The notes below the pieces were generated by a model. It saw only the letters and a program-made list of their open reading frames with translations, did no database searches and had not been told where the DNA came from. Positions 45,547 to 56,923 of a DNA stretch of 64,000 nucleotides are shown in pieces. The stretch covers positions 1,178,001 through 1,242,000 of the forward strand of contig CAWCYZ010000004.1 in the NCBI GenBank assembly GCA_963799925.1. Reading direction: 5' to 3'. This DNA is from DATBQN01 sp963799925 (GTDB lineage: Bacteria > Acidobacteriota > Thermoanaerobaculia > Multivoradales > UBA5704). Within the stretch, counting starts at the first letter, position 1; each line of letters begins with the position of its first letter. A program made the position numbers and the translations under genes.

Positions 45547-45816
45547 GTGGAACGGCGACTGAAGCGCCTGCGAGTGCAGCGTGTCGGTCGCAACCTGCGG
45601 GCCGGGCAGTTCGAGAGGTGGCGCCGCGGCTATTTCGAAGCCCTCGGTTTAGTCCGTCTGCGCGGCACCATCCAGTACCCGGAGGCTGCGTAATGCTGTC
45701 GCACGAGAGACCACCGGTAAGCCGTGTGCCGGAAATCGGCATGCACGGTTTGAAAGGGGGTCTTGACACCCGACTTGGCGGCATGCCGCCAAGGAAAGTG
45801 TAAGGATCTACCAATG
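45547..45816 (+). mobile_element. Truncated group II intron, 3' remnant
   Basis: This 270-bp segment matches 48919-49188 closely. It holds the last ~47 codons of the reverse transcriptase gene (VERRLKRLRVQR… to IQYPEAA), domain V (45719-45751; one base differs in the bulge) and the 3' end CTACCAATG. The 5' part is absent. It stands just downstream of duplicate B. Confidence 0.88.
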
Positions 45817-45826
45817 GCTACACCGC

Positions 45827-46069
45827 CGTAGAGACGCCCCAGTCCGTGACCACCAATCTACCGAGGCCACCGTCGTCGGGGCGTCTCCCCGCCACAACGG
45901 CCACCACCGCCGGCGACACGCGACGTCGATCCGCCATCGCCCCGCCGCGGCAGTCGGCGAATGGGCCCATGCGGGTCATCCCGCAGTCAGGGCGATTCGT
46001 GGCCTCAAGAGACGCCCCGACATCGGTGGACCCGTTAGGTCCGTGGTTATGGACTGGGGCGTCTCTACG
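45827..46069. mobile_element. MITE with terminal inverted repeats, copy 1
   Basis: The ends are CGTAGAGACGCCCCAGTCC (45827-45845) and its exact inverse complement (46051-46069). The element is 243 bp with no gene. Terminal repeats of the GTAGAGACGC type are widespread in bacterial genomes as non-autonomous elements. A second partial copy lies at 46934-47139. Confidence 0.82.
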
Positions 46070-46393
46070 CCCCGGGTGGGCTGTGCGATGTCCCCCGACT
46101 CCAATCCCGGTGCCCCTCCGCCAATCCCGGTTGACACGCACGGGCGCTTCGGCGACGATCCCGCGTCGCTGAGGCTGCGGGAGACCCACCACGCGCCGAT
46201 GGCCACGCTCGGCCAGGGCCGCGCCCTGCGCAACCAGCTCGCGGCGCTCCTGCGCGGCTCCCTGGGGCTCGAGAGCGACCGGCTGGTCGCGTTCGGCGTC
46301 GCGACGCGGCGGCGCCACTCCCGCCGCCTGGCTGCCGCCACGGCGAAGGCCGACGGGCCGCCGGTGAGCTGAGATGGCGGGAAGGGCTCGCGT
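46070..46393 (+). other. Gap with a weak open frame
   Basis: A frame of 109 codons (46043-46372) runs out of the MITE. Its later part (ATLGQGRALRNQLAALLRGSL) might be a remnant of a gene. It lacks a ribosome-binding site and recognisable similarity. I do not call it a gene. Confidence 0.3.
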
Positions 46394-46870
46394 CGTCCCG
46401 CGGCGCGCGCCCTCTTCCGGGAAGGGCCTGGCTCTTCCCCTTCCCGCCCGCCCTCTTCCGGGAAGAGCCGGGGTTATCCGGGAAGAGCCGGGTTTTTCCC
46501 GCGGCTCGCGAGCTCTTCCGGGAAGGGTTGACGCCTTCCTGTTGCGCCCCGCCCGCTTCCGGGAAAAACTCATTTTTTCCTCTTAGACGCCGTCTCTTCC
46601 CGGAAGACCCGCACGCTTCCGCTCGCCCGCCGCGCGGCCGCCCGAATCCGTTGCCAGCCGGGCTTCCCGCGCGCGCGCCCGGCTTCCCGGCCGCGCGCTC
46701 GTCCTCCCGTTCGCGCGCCGGGCTTCCCGACCGCGCGCCCGGCTTCCGCTCGATGCGCTCGCCTTTCCATTCGCGCGCTGGGCAACCGCGCCGCGCGCCG
46801 GGGTTCCGGCTCGATTCGCTGGGCTACCGCGCCGCGCGCCGGGCGACCGCGACGGCGCTGCCGCGGCGCG
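46394..46870. repeat. Phased ~20-bp repeat array 3
   Basis: Two zones. In the first, units with CTCTTCCGGGAAG start at 46412, 46432, 46453, 46473, 46493, 46513, 46533, 46554, 46574, 46594 and 46614. In the second, units of the form GGCTTCCCG-n-CGCGCG start at 46661 and then every 20 bp to 46841 (one step of 21). Many first-zone units are palindromic (CTTCCGGGAAG). No gene is seen from 46394 to 47158. Confidence 0.78.
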
Positions 46871-46933
46871 TGGCGCGGATCGGATGGGATCGGTGAGGGT
46901 GCGTAGGCTGTGGTGAGCGCAACGAACCCCAGC

Positions 46934-47139
46934 CGTAGAGACGCCCCAGTCCGTGACCACCAACCTACCGAGGCCACCGTCGTCGGGGCGTCTCCACGCC
47001 ACAACGGCCACCACCGCCGGCGACACGTGACGTCGGTACCGCCATCGCCCGGCCGCGGCAGTCGACGAATGGGCCCATGCGGGTCATCCCGCAGGCAGGG
47101 CGATTCGTGGCCTCAAGAGACGCCCCGACGGCGGTGGAC
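46934..47139. mobile_element. MITE copy 2, right end missing
   Basis: About 206 bp align with 45827-46029 of copy 1, starting with the same CGTAGAGACGCCCCAGTCC. The right terminal repeat is absent. It ends about 20 bp before the first queG exon. Confidence 0.8.
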
Positions 47140-47718
47140 GCTCCGCCGTCCCCGTAGAATGCCGCAATGGTGCGTCGTGAAGAGGAGGGACCGGGAGCGA
47201 AAGAGGAGGGAGGGGTCCTGTCTTCAAGCTGTGCTCGTCCAGCGGGTGCGAGTCCCGCCCCGGTAATCGCCGGAGAGCCGGGTAGCAGGCCCCCGGAGCG
47301 AGGGGAGACCTTCGAGTCCGAAGCGGGGCGTCGAAAGCCTCTACGGAGGGAGCAAGAACGCGGGCCGCAACATGAAGTGAAGCCTGCAGCCTCGACAGAT
47401 TTACAACGAGGAAGCCGAGCCGCTCATTTCACGGCGAAGGCCATGCCCATCGCGCAGAAGTCCGGAGCAGAAAGCGCGGCGGGTTCCTCCGGGGTACGGG
47501 GAGCAGCACGCGTTCAAGGAGGAGCACGGAACACGAGAGGCCCGTCTGCGCGGCCCTTGTCGGGGCAAGGCGGCTCGTATAAGCCGAAGGCGAAGTCGAG
47601 CGTTGCGCAGCGGGAGTCCGAGGGGGCCGTAGTACCGTCGATGGGGGTGAAGAACAACGCCCCCGGAGGGAAGGGCCCCTGCGGTGGTTTTGGCGGTGGC
47701 GGAGGTAAGCGTGAGGGC

Positions 47719-49065
47719 ATGGCCGGCAGGTCCGGTCCCAACCACCCCGTGTGGCGCGAGTCTCGCGACAAAGTGCGACAACTCCAACGCTGTCTGTGTG
47801 CGGCGGCCAAGCGGCAGCCGGGTCGGCGCTTCCACGCCTTGATGGACCGCATCCACCGGAGTGACGTCCTGTGGGAGGCTTGGAGACGGGTACGGCGCAA
47901 CCGCGGAGCGGCTGGTGTCGATAGCCAGACGCTTCTCGCGGTAGAGCAGAGCGGAGTCGAGGTCTTCCTGGAAGAGCTCGGCGCCGAGCTGCGAGCAGGC
48001 GAGTATCGACCGCGGGCGGTCCTGCGTCGATACATCCCGAAGGGGGACGGCAAGCAGCGACCGCTGGGGATCCCGACGGTTCGGGACCGGGTGGTCCAGA
48101 TGGCGGCGAAGCTGGTGTTGGAGCCGATCTTCGAGGCGGACTTTCGACCGAGCTCGTACGGCTATCGGCCCCGGCGCAGCGCGACGGATGCCTTGGAGAC
48201 CCTGCGCAAGCTGGGCGCCCAGGGGTACAACCACGTGCTGGACGCCGACATCCGGGACTATTTCGGGAGCATCGACCACGAGAAGCTGATGCTGCTGGTG
48301 GAGCGGCGCATCTCGGATCGGCGGGTGCTCAAGTTGCTGCGGCAATGGCTACGGGCAGGAGTGATGGAGGCGGGCGAGGTGACGGCGACGCTGTCGGGCA
48401 CCCCGCAGGGGGGCGTGATCTCGCCCCTGCTGTCGAACCTCTACCTGCACGTGCTCGACACGGTGTGGGAGCGGCGGTGCGCGCATTTGGGCGTGCTGGT
48501 GCGGTACGTGGACGATTTCGTCGTCGTGTGCCGCACGCGAGAGGCGTGCGAGCAGGCCGAGCAGAGGGTTTCTGAAATCCTCGGCCGGCTGAGCCTGAGC
48601 CTGCATCCGGAGAAAACGAGGAAGGTGGAGCTATCCCGCGGTCAGGGGGGCTTCGACTTTCTCGGCTGTCACCTGCGCAAGCGCATGAGCGGTCGGCTTT
48701 GGGAGAAGGAAGGCCGCAGGGTCTACTTCCTCCACCGCTGGCCGTCGCAGCGCAGCATGAAGCGGGTGCGGCAGCGGATCAAGGAGCTGACGCCACGGGG
48801 GCGTTGTCACGAGGATCTTCGGCGGATCATCGCCGCGGTCAACCCCGTGCTCCGTGGCTGGGGCAACTACTTCCGCACCGGAAATGCTGCGGACCAGCTG
48901 AACTCGATCGACCGGTACGTGGAACGGCGACTGAAGCGTCTGCGAGTGCAGCGTGCCGGTCGCAACCTGCGGGCCGGGCAGTTCGAGAGGTGGCACCGCG
49001 GCTATTTCGAAGCCCTCGGTTTAGTCCGTCTGCGCGGCACCATCCAGTACCCGGAGGCTGCGTAA
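47719..49065 (+). CDS. ltrA: Group II intron reverse transcriptase/maturase
   Basis: About 448 residues from ATG 47719; the frame is open further upstream but that part is intron RNA. RT motifs in order: YRPRAVLRRYIPKGDGKQRP, SYGYRPRRSATDAL, SGTPQGGVISPLLSNLYL, catalytic RYVDDFVVV and LSLSLHPEKTRKV, then a maturase region (RRIIAAVNPVLRGWGNYFRTG). No HNH endonuclease domain is seen. It assists splicing and target-primed reverse transcription. Confidence 0.93.
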   Translation: MAGRSGPNHPVWRESRDKVRQLQRCLCAAAKRQPGRRFHALMDRIHRSDVLWEAWRRVRRNRGAAGVDSQTLLAVEQSGVEVFLEELGAELRAGEYRPRAVLRRYIPKGDGKQRPLGIPTVRDRVVQMAAKLVLEPIFEADFRPSSYGYRPRRSATDALETLRKLGAQGYNHVLDADIRDYFGSIDHEKLMLLVERRISDRRVLKLLRQWLRAGVMEAGEVTATLSGTPQGGVISPLLSNLYLHVLDTVWERRCAHLGVLVRYVDDFVVVCRTREACEQAEQRVSEILGRLSLSLHPEKTRKVELSRGQGGFDFLGCHLRKRMSGRLWEKEGRRVYFLHRWPSQRSMKRVRQRIKELTPRGRCHEDLRRIIAAVNPVLRGWGNYFRTGNAADQLNSIDRYVERRLKRLRVQRAGRNLRAGQFERWHRGYFEALGLVRLRGTIQYPEAA

Positions 49066-49090
49066 GGCCATCGCACGAGAAACCACCGGT

Positions 49091-49124
49091 AAGCCGTGTG
49101 CCGGAAATCGGCACGCACGGTTTG
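49091..49124 (+). ncRNA. Group II intron domain V
   Basis: AAGCCGTGTGCCGG-AAA-TCGGCACGCACGGTTT folds as a 34-nt hairpin with an AGC triad, a two-base bulge and a GNRA-type tip. It lies 26 nt after the transposon-encoded protein's stop, as expected. The remnant copy at 45719-45751 has TG instead of CG in the bulge. Confidence 0.8.
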
Positions 49125-49188
49125 AAAGGGGGTCTTGACACCCAACCCGGCGGCCTGCCGCCAGGGAAAGTGTAAGGATCTACCAATG

Positions 49189-50391
49189 GAGCCCCGCCCC
49201 CGCGCCCACCGCCGAGCTCCTCAAGTCCTGGGCCCTCGAGGCCGGCTTCGACCGCGCCGGGGTGGCGGCGCTCGAGCCCTGGAGCACGGGGAGGCCTGGT
49301 GCGCTGGCTCGACGCGCGGGGATCAGGCGGGGATGGAGTACCTCGGGCGGCGGCTCGAGGCGCGGCTCGATCCGTCGCACGGTCTTCCCCGGCGCGCGGA
49401 GCGCCCTCTGCGTGGCGCTCCAGTACCACCCTCTATCTAAGGAGGATGGGGAGCGGCAGCCGGAGCCCTCCGGGGATCTCTGGCGGCGGGTGGCCCGCTA
49501 CGCCCGCGGGACGGGACTACCACGAGGTGATGGGGGAGCGGCTGCAGGCGCTCGAGGAGCGCGTCCGCGCGGCGTTCCCCGGCTGCGAGACCCGGCGCTA
49601 CGTGGACACCGGGCCGGTCCTCGAGCGCGAGCTGGCGGCGCGGGCCGGGCTCGGGGCGGTGGGGAAGAACACCATGCTGCTCCACCCGGAGGGGGGCTCG
49701 TGGTTCCTCCTCGGCGGAGCTCTTCCTCAGCCTCGACCTCGCGCCCGACCAGCCGCTCGCCGACCTCTGCGGCAGCTGCACCCTCTGCCTCGACGCCTGC
49801 CCGACCGGCGCGCTCGCCGAGCCCTACCGGCTGGACAGCAACCGCTGCATCTCCTACTGGACGATCGAGCACCGCGGGGCGCTCCCGGCCGAGGCGCGGC
49901 GGATGGTGGGGGGGTGGGTCTTCGGCTGCGACGTCTGCCAGGAGGTCTGCCCGTGGAACGCGGCGCCGGCGGCGGGCGGCCGTCCACCCGGAGATGGAGC
50001 TGCCGCCGGAGCGCGGCGGAGCTGACCCTGGCGCGGCTGCTCGGCCTCCGCCGCGAGGAGTACGTCGAGCGCTTCCGGGGGAGCCCGATGAAGCGGGCGA
50101 AGCTCGAAGGGCTGCAGCGCAACGCCGCCGTGGCGATGGGGAATCGCCGGGAGTCCCGGTATGTTGAACCTCTCGCGGAAGCCTTCGAGAACAGGGGAGA
50201 CTCAGGTGCGCGGCCACGCGGCCTGGGCGCTGGGGCGGATCGGGGGAGACGGGGCGCGCGCGGCCCTGGAGGCGGCGCTCGCCGCTCGAAGGGGACGACG
50301 CCGTCCGGGCCGAGATCGCCGCCGGCCTCGGCCGCATTGACACCCCACTCCCCGCGCCCTATACTCGGCGGCCCGAGTTCTCAATGACTTA
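49189..50391 (+). CDS. queG: Epoxyqueuosine reductase QueG, second exon (several frameshifts)
   Basis: Exon 1 is ATGCCGCAATG at 47159-47169. After the intron the frame reads SPAPAPTAELLKSWALEAGFDRAGVAAL. Further fragments in other frames include GPVLERELAARAGLGAVGKNTM, the ferredoxin-like CGSCTLCLDACPTGA and CDVCQEVCPWN (two 4Fe-4S clusters), RGSPMKRAKLEGLQRNAA and a C-terminal HEAT-like part. QueG reduces epoxyqueuosine in tRNA, using cobalamin. At least four single-base breaks occur, so it is either decayed or badly sequenced. A strong promoter overlaps its last codons. Confidence 0.8.
50337..50365 (+). promoter_or_regulatory. Sigma70-type promoter of rpsA
   Basis: TTGACA at 50337-50342 and TATACT at 50360-50365 with a 17-bp spacer. 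It overlaps the 3' end of queG and leaves a leader of ~100 nt before rpsA. Confidence 0.75.
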
Positions 50392-50405
50392 AGAAGAGCT
50401 CGCAC

Positions 50406-50443
50406 CCCCCACGACCGTGGGGGCCACAGGCTTCGAGAGCCTG
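50406..50443 (+). promoter_or_regulatory. Two hairpins in the rpsA leader
   Basis: CCCCCAC…GTGGGGG (50406-50423) and CAGGCT-TCGAG-AGCCTG (50427-50443) lie between the promoter and the ribosome-binding site AAGGAGGT (50456-50463). Such leader structure could serve autoregulation by S1, which is known in other bacteria. This is an inference. Confidence 0.5.
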
Positions 50444-50474
50444 AATCCAAAGCCCAAGGAGGTACGTTTTTCTA

Positions 50475-52248
<1,774 letters not shown>

Positions 52249-52265
52249 GGTCACTGGGACCCGGA

Positions 52266-52303
52266 AACGGCGGGCGGACTCGAAGCGTCGAGCGCCCGCC
52301 GTT
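52266..52303 (+). terminator. Strong hairpin after rpsA
   Basis: AACGGCGGGCG (52266-52276) pairs perfectly with CGCCCGCCGTT (52293-52303) around a 16-nt loop. There is no T-tract, so it may attenuate rather than fully stop transcription towards the HU gene. Confidence 0.55.
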
Positions 52304-52327
52304 GCCACGTAAGAAAAGGGGTGGGAG

Positions 52328-52633
52328 ATGACGGAGCCCTTGAAGGACGGGATGACCAAGGCCGAGCTGGTCGAGGAGGTCGCCCGCACGACTCAACTCA
52401 CCAAGAAGCACGCCGAGATCATCGTCAACACGGTGTTCGACAGCATCGTCCACTCGCTCAAGGACGGGGAGAAGATCGAGCTGCGCGGCTTCGGCAGCTT
52501 CCGCATCCGCCATCGCGGCGCGCGCACCGGGCGCAACCCGAAGACCGGCGACAAGGTGAAGGTGCCGCCCAAGCGGATCCCCTACTTCAAGCCGGGCAAG
52601 GAGCTGCGCGAGCTGCTCAACGACGAGTGCTGA
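52328..52633 (+). CDS. HU/IHF-family DNA-binding protein
   Basis: The protein has 101 residues. KAELVEEVARTTQLTKKHAE, DGEKIELRGFGSFRIRHR and ARTGRNPKTGDKVKVPPKRI are diagnostic; the beta-arm carries the RNPKTG tip. The order rpsA-HU/IHF resembles rpsA-ihfB in Proteobacteria, so IHF-beta-like is a fair description, but HU cannot be excluded. It bends DNA. Confidence 0.93.
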   Translation: MTEPLKDGMTKAELVEEVARTTQLTKKHAEIIVNTVFDSIVHSLKDGEKIELRGFGSFRIRHRGARTGRNPKTGDKVKVPPKRIPYFKPGKELRELLNDEC

Positions 52634-52680
52634 CCGGCCGGGCGTCCCCGGGCGCCCCCGCACTTCCTCAGCGAACCCGG

Positions 52681-53179
52681 ATGGAACAGCTCTTCACTCC
52701 CTGGAGGCACGCGTACATCACCGCGAGCGCGGCGGCGGACTCCGGGTGCTTCTTCTGCGCCGCGGCGCCCAGCAACCCGGACGATCCCGACGGCCTGGTG
52801 GTCCACGGTCGGCCGGCACCACCTGGTGATGCTCAACCTCCATCCCTACTCGAACGGCCATCTCATGGTGGCCCCGTTCGAGCATCTGGCCTCGCCGCAG
52901 GAGAGCGGCGCGGAGGCGCGGGCCGAGTTCTGGCCGCTGGTGCTCAAGAGCCAGCGCGTGCTCGCCGAGGCCTACAAGCCCCACGGCTTCAACCTGGGGA
53001 TGAACCTGGGCACGCCGGCCGGCGCCGGCGTGCCCGGGCACTTTCATTTCCACGTCGTCCCGCGCTGGACGGGGGACACGAACTTCATGACCGTCCTGGC
53101 GGAGGTCCGGCTGATCCCGGAGGACCTGCGCCAGTCGCGGGAGCGCCTGCGGGCGCTCTTCGCGCGAGAGGAGGATTGA
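52681..53179 (+). CDS. HIT-family nucleotide hydrolase (one frameshift)
   Basis: About 165 residues. MEQLFTPWRHAYITASAAAD with CFFC is the start of the AP4A-phosphorylase-like HIT group. The frame breaks near 52815, then HLMVAPFEHLASPQE and GHFHFHVVPRW carry the HxHxH catalytic triad. It probably cleaves dinucleoside polyphosphates or nucleotide adducts. Confidence 0.88.
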
Positions 53180-53601
53180 TTGGCCGAATCCGGCAGCCCT
53201 CCGCGCCGCAGCCGCCGGCGCCCCCGGTCCGTCGCGGAACGCGGCTGGTCGCGGTGCTCTCCGCCTGGCTGGTCCCGGGCGCTGGGCCACTTCTATCTCA
53301 AGACGGCGCCTGCGCGGCGTGCTCTTCTTCGTCTGGTCGTCGTCGCGGTCCTCGATCGGCTGCCGGCTCGAGGGGAACCTCTACCAGGCCATCGCCGGCC
53401 AGCCGCTCACCTTCCTGGCGACGCTCGCCTCGATGGGCATGGGCTTCCCCTATTTCCTCCTCCGCTACGCTCCTCCACTACCAGGGGAACATCATGGGGG
53501 CGGGCTACGAGTACGGCACCGCCTTCCTGCTGACGGCGGGGCTGATGAACCTGCTGCTGGTGCTCGACGCCTGGGACATCGTCCGCGGCAAGAAGGAGTG
53601 A
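53180..53601 (+). CDS. DUF6677-type small membrane protein (several frameshifts)
   Basis: Pieces in three frames make one protein: LVAVLSAWLVPGAGHFYLKT, VLFFVWSSSRSSIGC, LTFLATLASMGMGFPYFLLR and YGTAFLLTAGLMNLLLVLDA. These are the conserved segments of a small family found in Acidobacteriota, with about four membrane helices. At least three single-base breaks. Function unknown. It starts directly after the HIT stop. Confidence 0.65.
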
Positions 53602-53809
53602 GATCGACGATCGTGCTGAGCCATTTCCTGCTGATGGTCGCTCTACGCCCTGCTGGTGTCAGCCTGTTCTTCACCCTCCTCTGGCGCCGCGAGCGCCGGG
53701 AGCAGGTCGGGCTCTTCCTCCAGATCTTCCTCGGCATGGTGGGGGGAGGCCTGCTGGTGGCCTGGCTGATGTATCCGTTCCCCTCGGGCCGCCGGCGCCC
53801 ATCCCATGA
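53598..53809 (+). CDS. Small membrane protein between DUF6677 and lpxB
   Basis: About 70 residues. The GTG overlaps the previous stop by 4 nt. Two hydrophobic segments: VLSHFLLMVALYALLVSLFF (spanning a break near 53640) and VGLFLQIFLGMVGGGLLVAW, separated by WRRERREQ. It ends with an ATGA overlap onto lpxB, so it is part of the same operon. Confidence 0.6.
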
Positions 53810-55014
53810 CGGCCCTCGCGCGGCGATGTCGCACCCGGCGAGCTGCTGGTCGTCGCCGGGGAGGCCTCGGGGGACCTCCATGGCGCGCGCCTGATCGCCG
53901 AGCTGCGCCGCTGGTGCCCGGATCTGCGGCCTTCGGCCTCGGCGGCGACGAGATGCGGGCGGCCGGCCTGCGAGGCGGTCGCCGCACAGCTCCGAGATCT
54001 CGGTCGTCGGCATCACCGAGGTGCTGAGGATCCTGCCGCGCGCCCGCGAGATCTTCGCCGCCCTGCTGCGCGAGGTCGACCGCCGGCCGCCCGAGCGCTC
54101 GCCGTGCTGATCGACTTCCCCGACTTCAACCTCCGCCTGGCCAGGCAGCTCAAGCGCGCGCGGCGTCCCGGTCGCTCTACTACATCAGCCCGCAGGTGTG
54201 GGCCTGGCGGCGCGGGCGGGTCAAGACGATCGCCCGCGTGGTCGACCGCATGCTGGTGCTCTTCCCGTTCGAGGTGGACTTCTACCGCGAGCACGGCGTC
54301 GACGTCGTCCACGTCGGCCATCCGCTGGTGGACGAGGTGCCGGTGCTGCCGCAGGCCTGGGATCGAGCCCGCGGCGACGGCCGACGGCCGGGGCCGTTCC
54401 GCATCGCCCTCCTCCCCGGCTCGCGGCGCTCAGCGAGGTCGAGGCGCTGCTGCCCACCCTGCTCGCGGCGGTGCGCCGGCTGGCCGGCGAGCTCCCGATC
54501 GAGGTGCGGATCATCCGGGCGCCGACGATCTGCCCCGCGAGCTGGTGGACGAGCCGGTCGAGCTCGCCGGGCTGCCGGTCGAGGTCGTCGGCGAGCGACC
54601 GCTTCGCCGCCATCGCCGATTCCCACCTGGCGCTCTGCGCCTCGGGCACCGCGACGCTCGAGGTGGGGCTGCTGGGGACCCCGATGATCATGGTCTACCG
54701 GCTGGCGACCTGGACCTACCTCCTGGCAAGCTGCTGGTCCGGCTGCCCGACGTCAGCCTGGTCAATCTCGTACTCGGCAGAAGGGTCGTGCCCGAGCTGA
54801 TCCAGGGCGACGCCAGCCCGGAGCGGATCGCGGCCGAGGCGCGCGCGCCTGCTGACCGACGCCGGCGAGCGTCGACCGCATGCGCCAGGCGCTCGCCGAG
54901 GTGCGCGGCCGGCTGGGGGAGGGCGGCGCGAGCCGGCGGGCGGCGGGCGAGGTGGCGGCTATGCTCGACGGGATCGGCCGCAGCGCCGAGGGGCGCTCGG
55001 GGGTGGCGGCGTGA
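53806..55014 (+). CDS. lpxB: Lipid A disaccharide synthase LpxB (many frameshifts)
   Basis: Reassembled pieces give LLVVAGEASGDLHGARLIAE, VVGITEVLRILPRAREIF, VLIDFPDFNLRLARQLK, YYISPQVWAWRRGRVKTIAR, LVLFPFEVDFYREHGVDVVH, HLALCASGTATLEVGLLGTP and ARRMRQALAEVR-like end. These are the LpxB motifs. It joins UDP-diacylglucosamine and lipid X at the inner membrane. About ten single-base breaks occur in 1.2 kb, far too many for a functional essential gene, so the sequence here is unreliable. Confidence 0.88.
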
Positions 55015-56923
55015 CCAGCAGCCTGCGCGCCTTCTTCTGGCACTACCTGCGCGGCTACGCGGGCTGGGCGATGCTCGCCGCGGCGGCCATCCTCGTCTAC
55101 GCCGCGGCGACGGCGGGCACCGCCTCGCTGATCAAGCCGATCTTCGGCGAGGTGCTGCTGGCCGACCAGACGCCGGAGATCATGGGCATCCCGGTCCACC
55201 ACGCGGCGAAGCCGGCGGCCGGCGCCGCCGCAACAGCCGCGGGCATCCGATACCGCGCGCCCTCGCCAGGCTCTCCCGCGAGCTCAACGTCGCCGGCGCC
55301 AGATCGACGACAGCTACGAGTCGCTGAAGCGCCGGCTGGGGGTGGACCGAGACGAGGTCGTCTACTTCGTCCCCGTCCTCTTCGTCGTCGTCTTCCTGCT
55401 GCGCTGCCTCGCCGACTTCGTCTCCGGCTACGTCGTTCCAGCACATCGGCCTGGGGGTGACGACCGACATCCGCAACGACCTCTACCGGCCAGCATCCTC
55501 GACCAGTCGAGCCGCTTCCACGCCGAGCACCCTCGGGGGAGCTGGTGGCGCGCGTCATCAACGACGTGTCGCTGATGCAGAACGCGGTCTCCAACCGCCT
55601 GCTCGACCTCTTCCAGCAGTCGTTCACGCTCGTCGTCGCTGCTCGCCCTGCTGCTCTCGACCCACTTCCGGCTGGCGCTGATCTCGCTCGTCGCGGCGCC
55701 GGTGCTGCTCTATCCGATCGTGCGCTTCGGCAAGGGGATGCGGCGGACCAGCCACCGCAGCCAGGAGCGGATGGCCGACCTCGCCAGCCTGATGGCCGAG
55801 GGGGTGCGCGGCCACCGGGTGGTCAAGGCGTTCGGCATGGAGGAGTTCGAGCTCCGCCGCTTCCGCGAGGCGACCCGGCGGCATCTGCGGGTGAACCTCT
55901 GGGCGCAGATGCTCGCCAACGCCTCGGGGCCGGTGGTCGAGTCGCTCGCCGTGCTCGGCGCGGCGGCGCTCCTGGTCTACGCCGGCAAGAGCGATCCGCG
56001 CGGGCGAGCTGACCGCCGCCGAGCTGGTGCAGTTCCTGACCACCCTGTTCATGCTCTACGACCCGATCCGCAAGCTCAACAAGGTCAACCTGATCCTCCA
56101 GGAGGCGACCGCCGCCAGCCAGCGGGTGTCGCGGCTGCTGGAGATCCCGAACGACATCTACGACATGCCGGGGGCGCGGAAGATCACGACCGTCCGAGCG
56201 CGGGATCGCCTACGAGGGGGTCGCCTTCGCCTACGAGGACCGGCCGGTGCTGCACGAGGTGTCGCTGCCGCTCGCGGCGCGGCGAGATGGTGGCGCTGGT
56301 CGGGCCGTCGGGCGCGGGCAAGTCGACGCTGGTCAACCTGCTGCCGCGCTTCTTCGATCCCGATCTCCGGACGGGTGACGATCGACGGCGTCGACATCCG
56401 GCAGATCGACCTCAAGAGCCTGCGCTCGCTGATCGGCATGGTGACCCAGGACACCATGCTGTTCAACGACACGATCCGCGACAACATCGCCTACGGCCGC
56501 TCCGACCTGCCGCTCGAGCGGGTGCGCGAGGCGGCCGCGGCGGCCTACGCCGACGAGTTCATCATGCAGCTCCCCAAGGGCTACGACACGGTGATCGGCG
56601 AGTCGGGCCTCCGCCTCTCGGGCGGCCAGCGGCAGCGCCTGGCGATCGCCCGCGCGCTGCTCAAGAACGCGCCCATCCTGATCCTCGACGAGGCGACCTC
56701 GCAGCTCGACAGCCATTCCGAGGCGCTGGTCCAGAAGGCGCTCTACAACCTGATGCACGGGCGGACGACGCTCGTCATCGCCCATCGCCTGTCGACGGTG
56801 ATGCGGGCGGACCGCATCGTGGTGATGGAGGCGGGCCGCATCGTCGAGGAGGGCTCGCACCGCGAGCTGCTGGCCCTGGGCGGCGCCTACAAGCGGCTCT
56901 ACGACCTGCAGTTCAGGGTGTGA
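55011..56923 (+). CDS. msbA: Lipid A export ABC transporter MsbA (many frameshifts)
   Basis: About 630 residues. The membrane half is seen as FFWHYLRGYAGWAMLAAAAI, VYFVPVLFVVVFLLRCLADF, SRFHAEHP-GELVARVINDV and MRRTSHRSQERMADLASLMA. The ATPase half has Walker A GPSGAGKST, signature LRLSGGQRQRLAIAR, Walker B ILILDEATSQLD and the switch His in VIAHRLST. It flips lipid A-core across the inner membrane. Breaks cluster from 55225 to 56370. The GTG overlaps the lpxB stop. Confidence 0.92.

Larger units (their letters stand above)
47170..49188 (+). mobile_element. Group II intron inserted near the start of queG
   Basis: The 5' end GTGCG matches the group II consensus GUGYG. The structured region 47170-47718 (domains I-III) contains no gene. 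It is followed by the reverse transcriptase, domain V and the 3' end. CAATGG occurs at both junctions, so exact ends are ambiguous by up to six bases. With the boundaries given, excision joins ATGCCGCAATG to GAGCCCC and restores the queG frame. The length (~2.0 kb) is normal. Confidence 0.88.

Noticed and set aside
46043..46372. Small gene next to the MITE
   Set aside because: The frame starts inside the MITE terminal repeat and has no recognisable domain or ribosome-binding site.
47170..47718. N-terminal extension of the reverse transcriptase
   Set aside because: The frame is open, but this region is the structured intron RNA; homologous proteins start near the later ATG.
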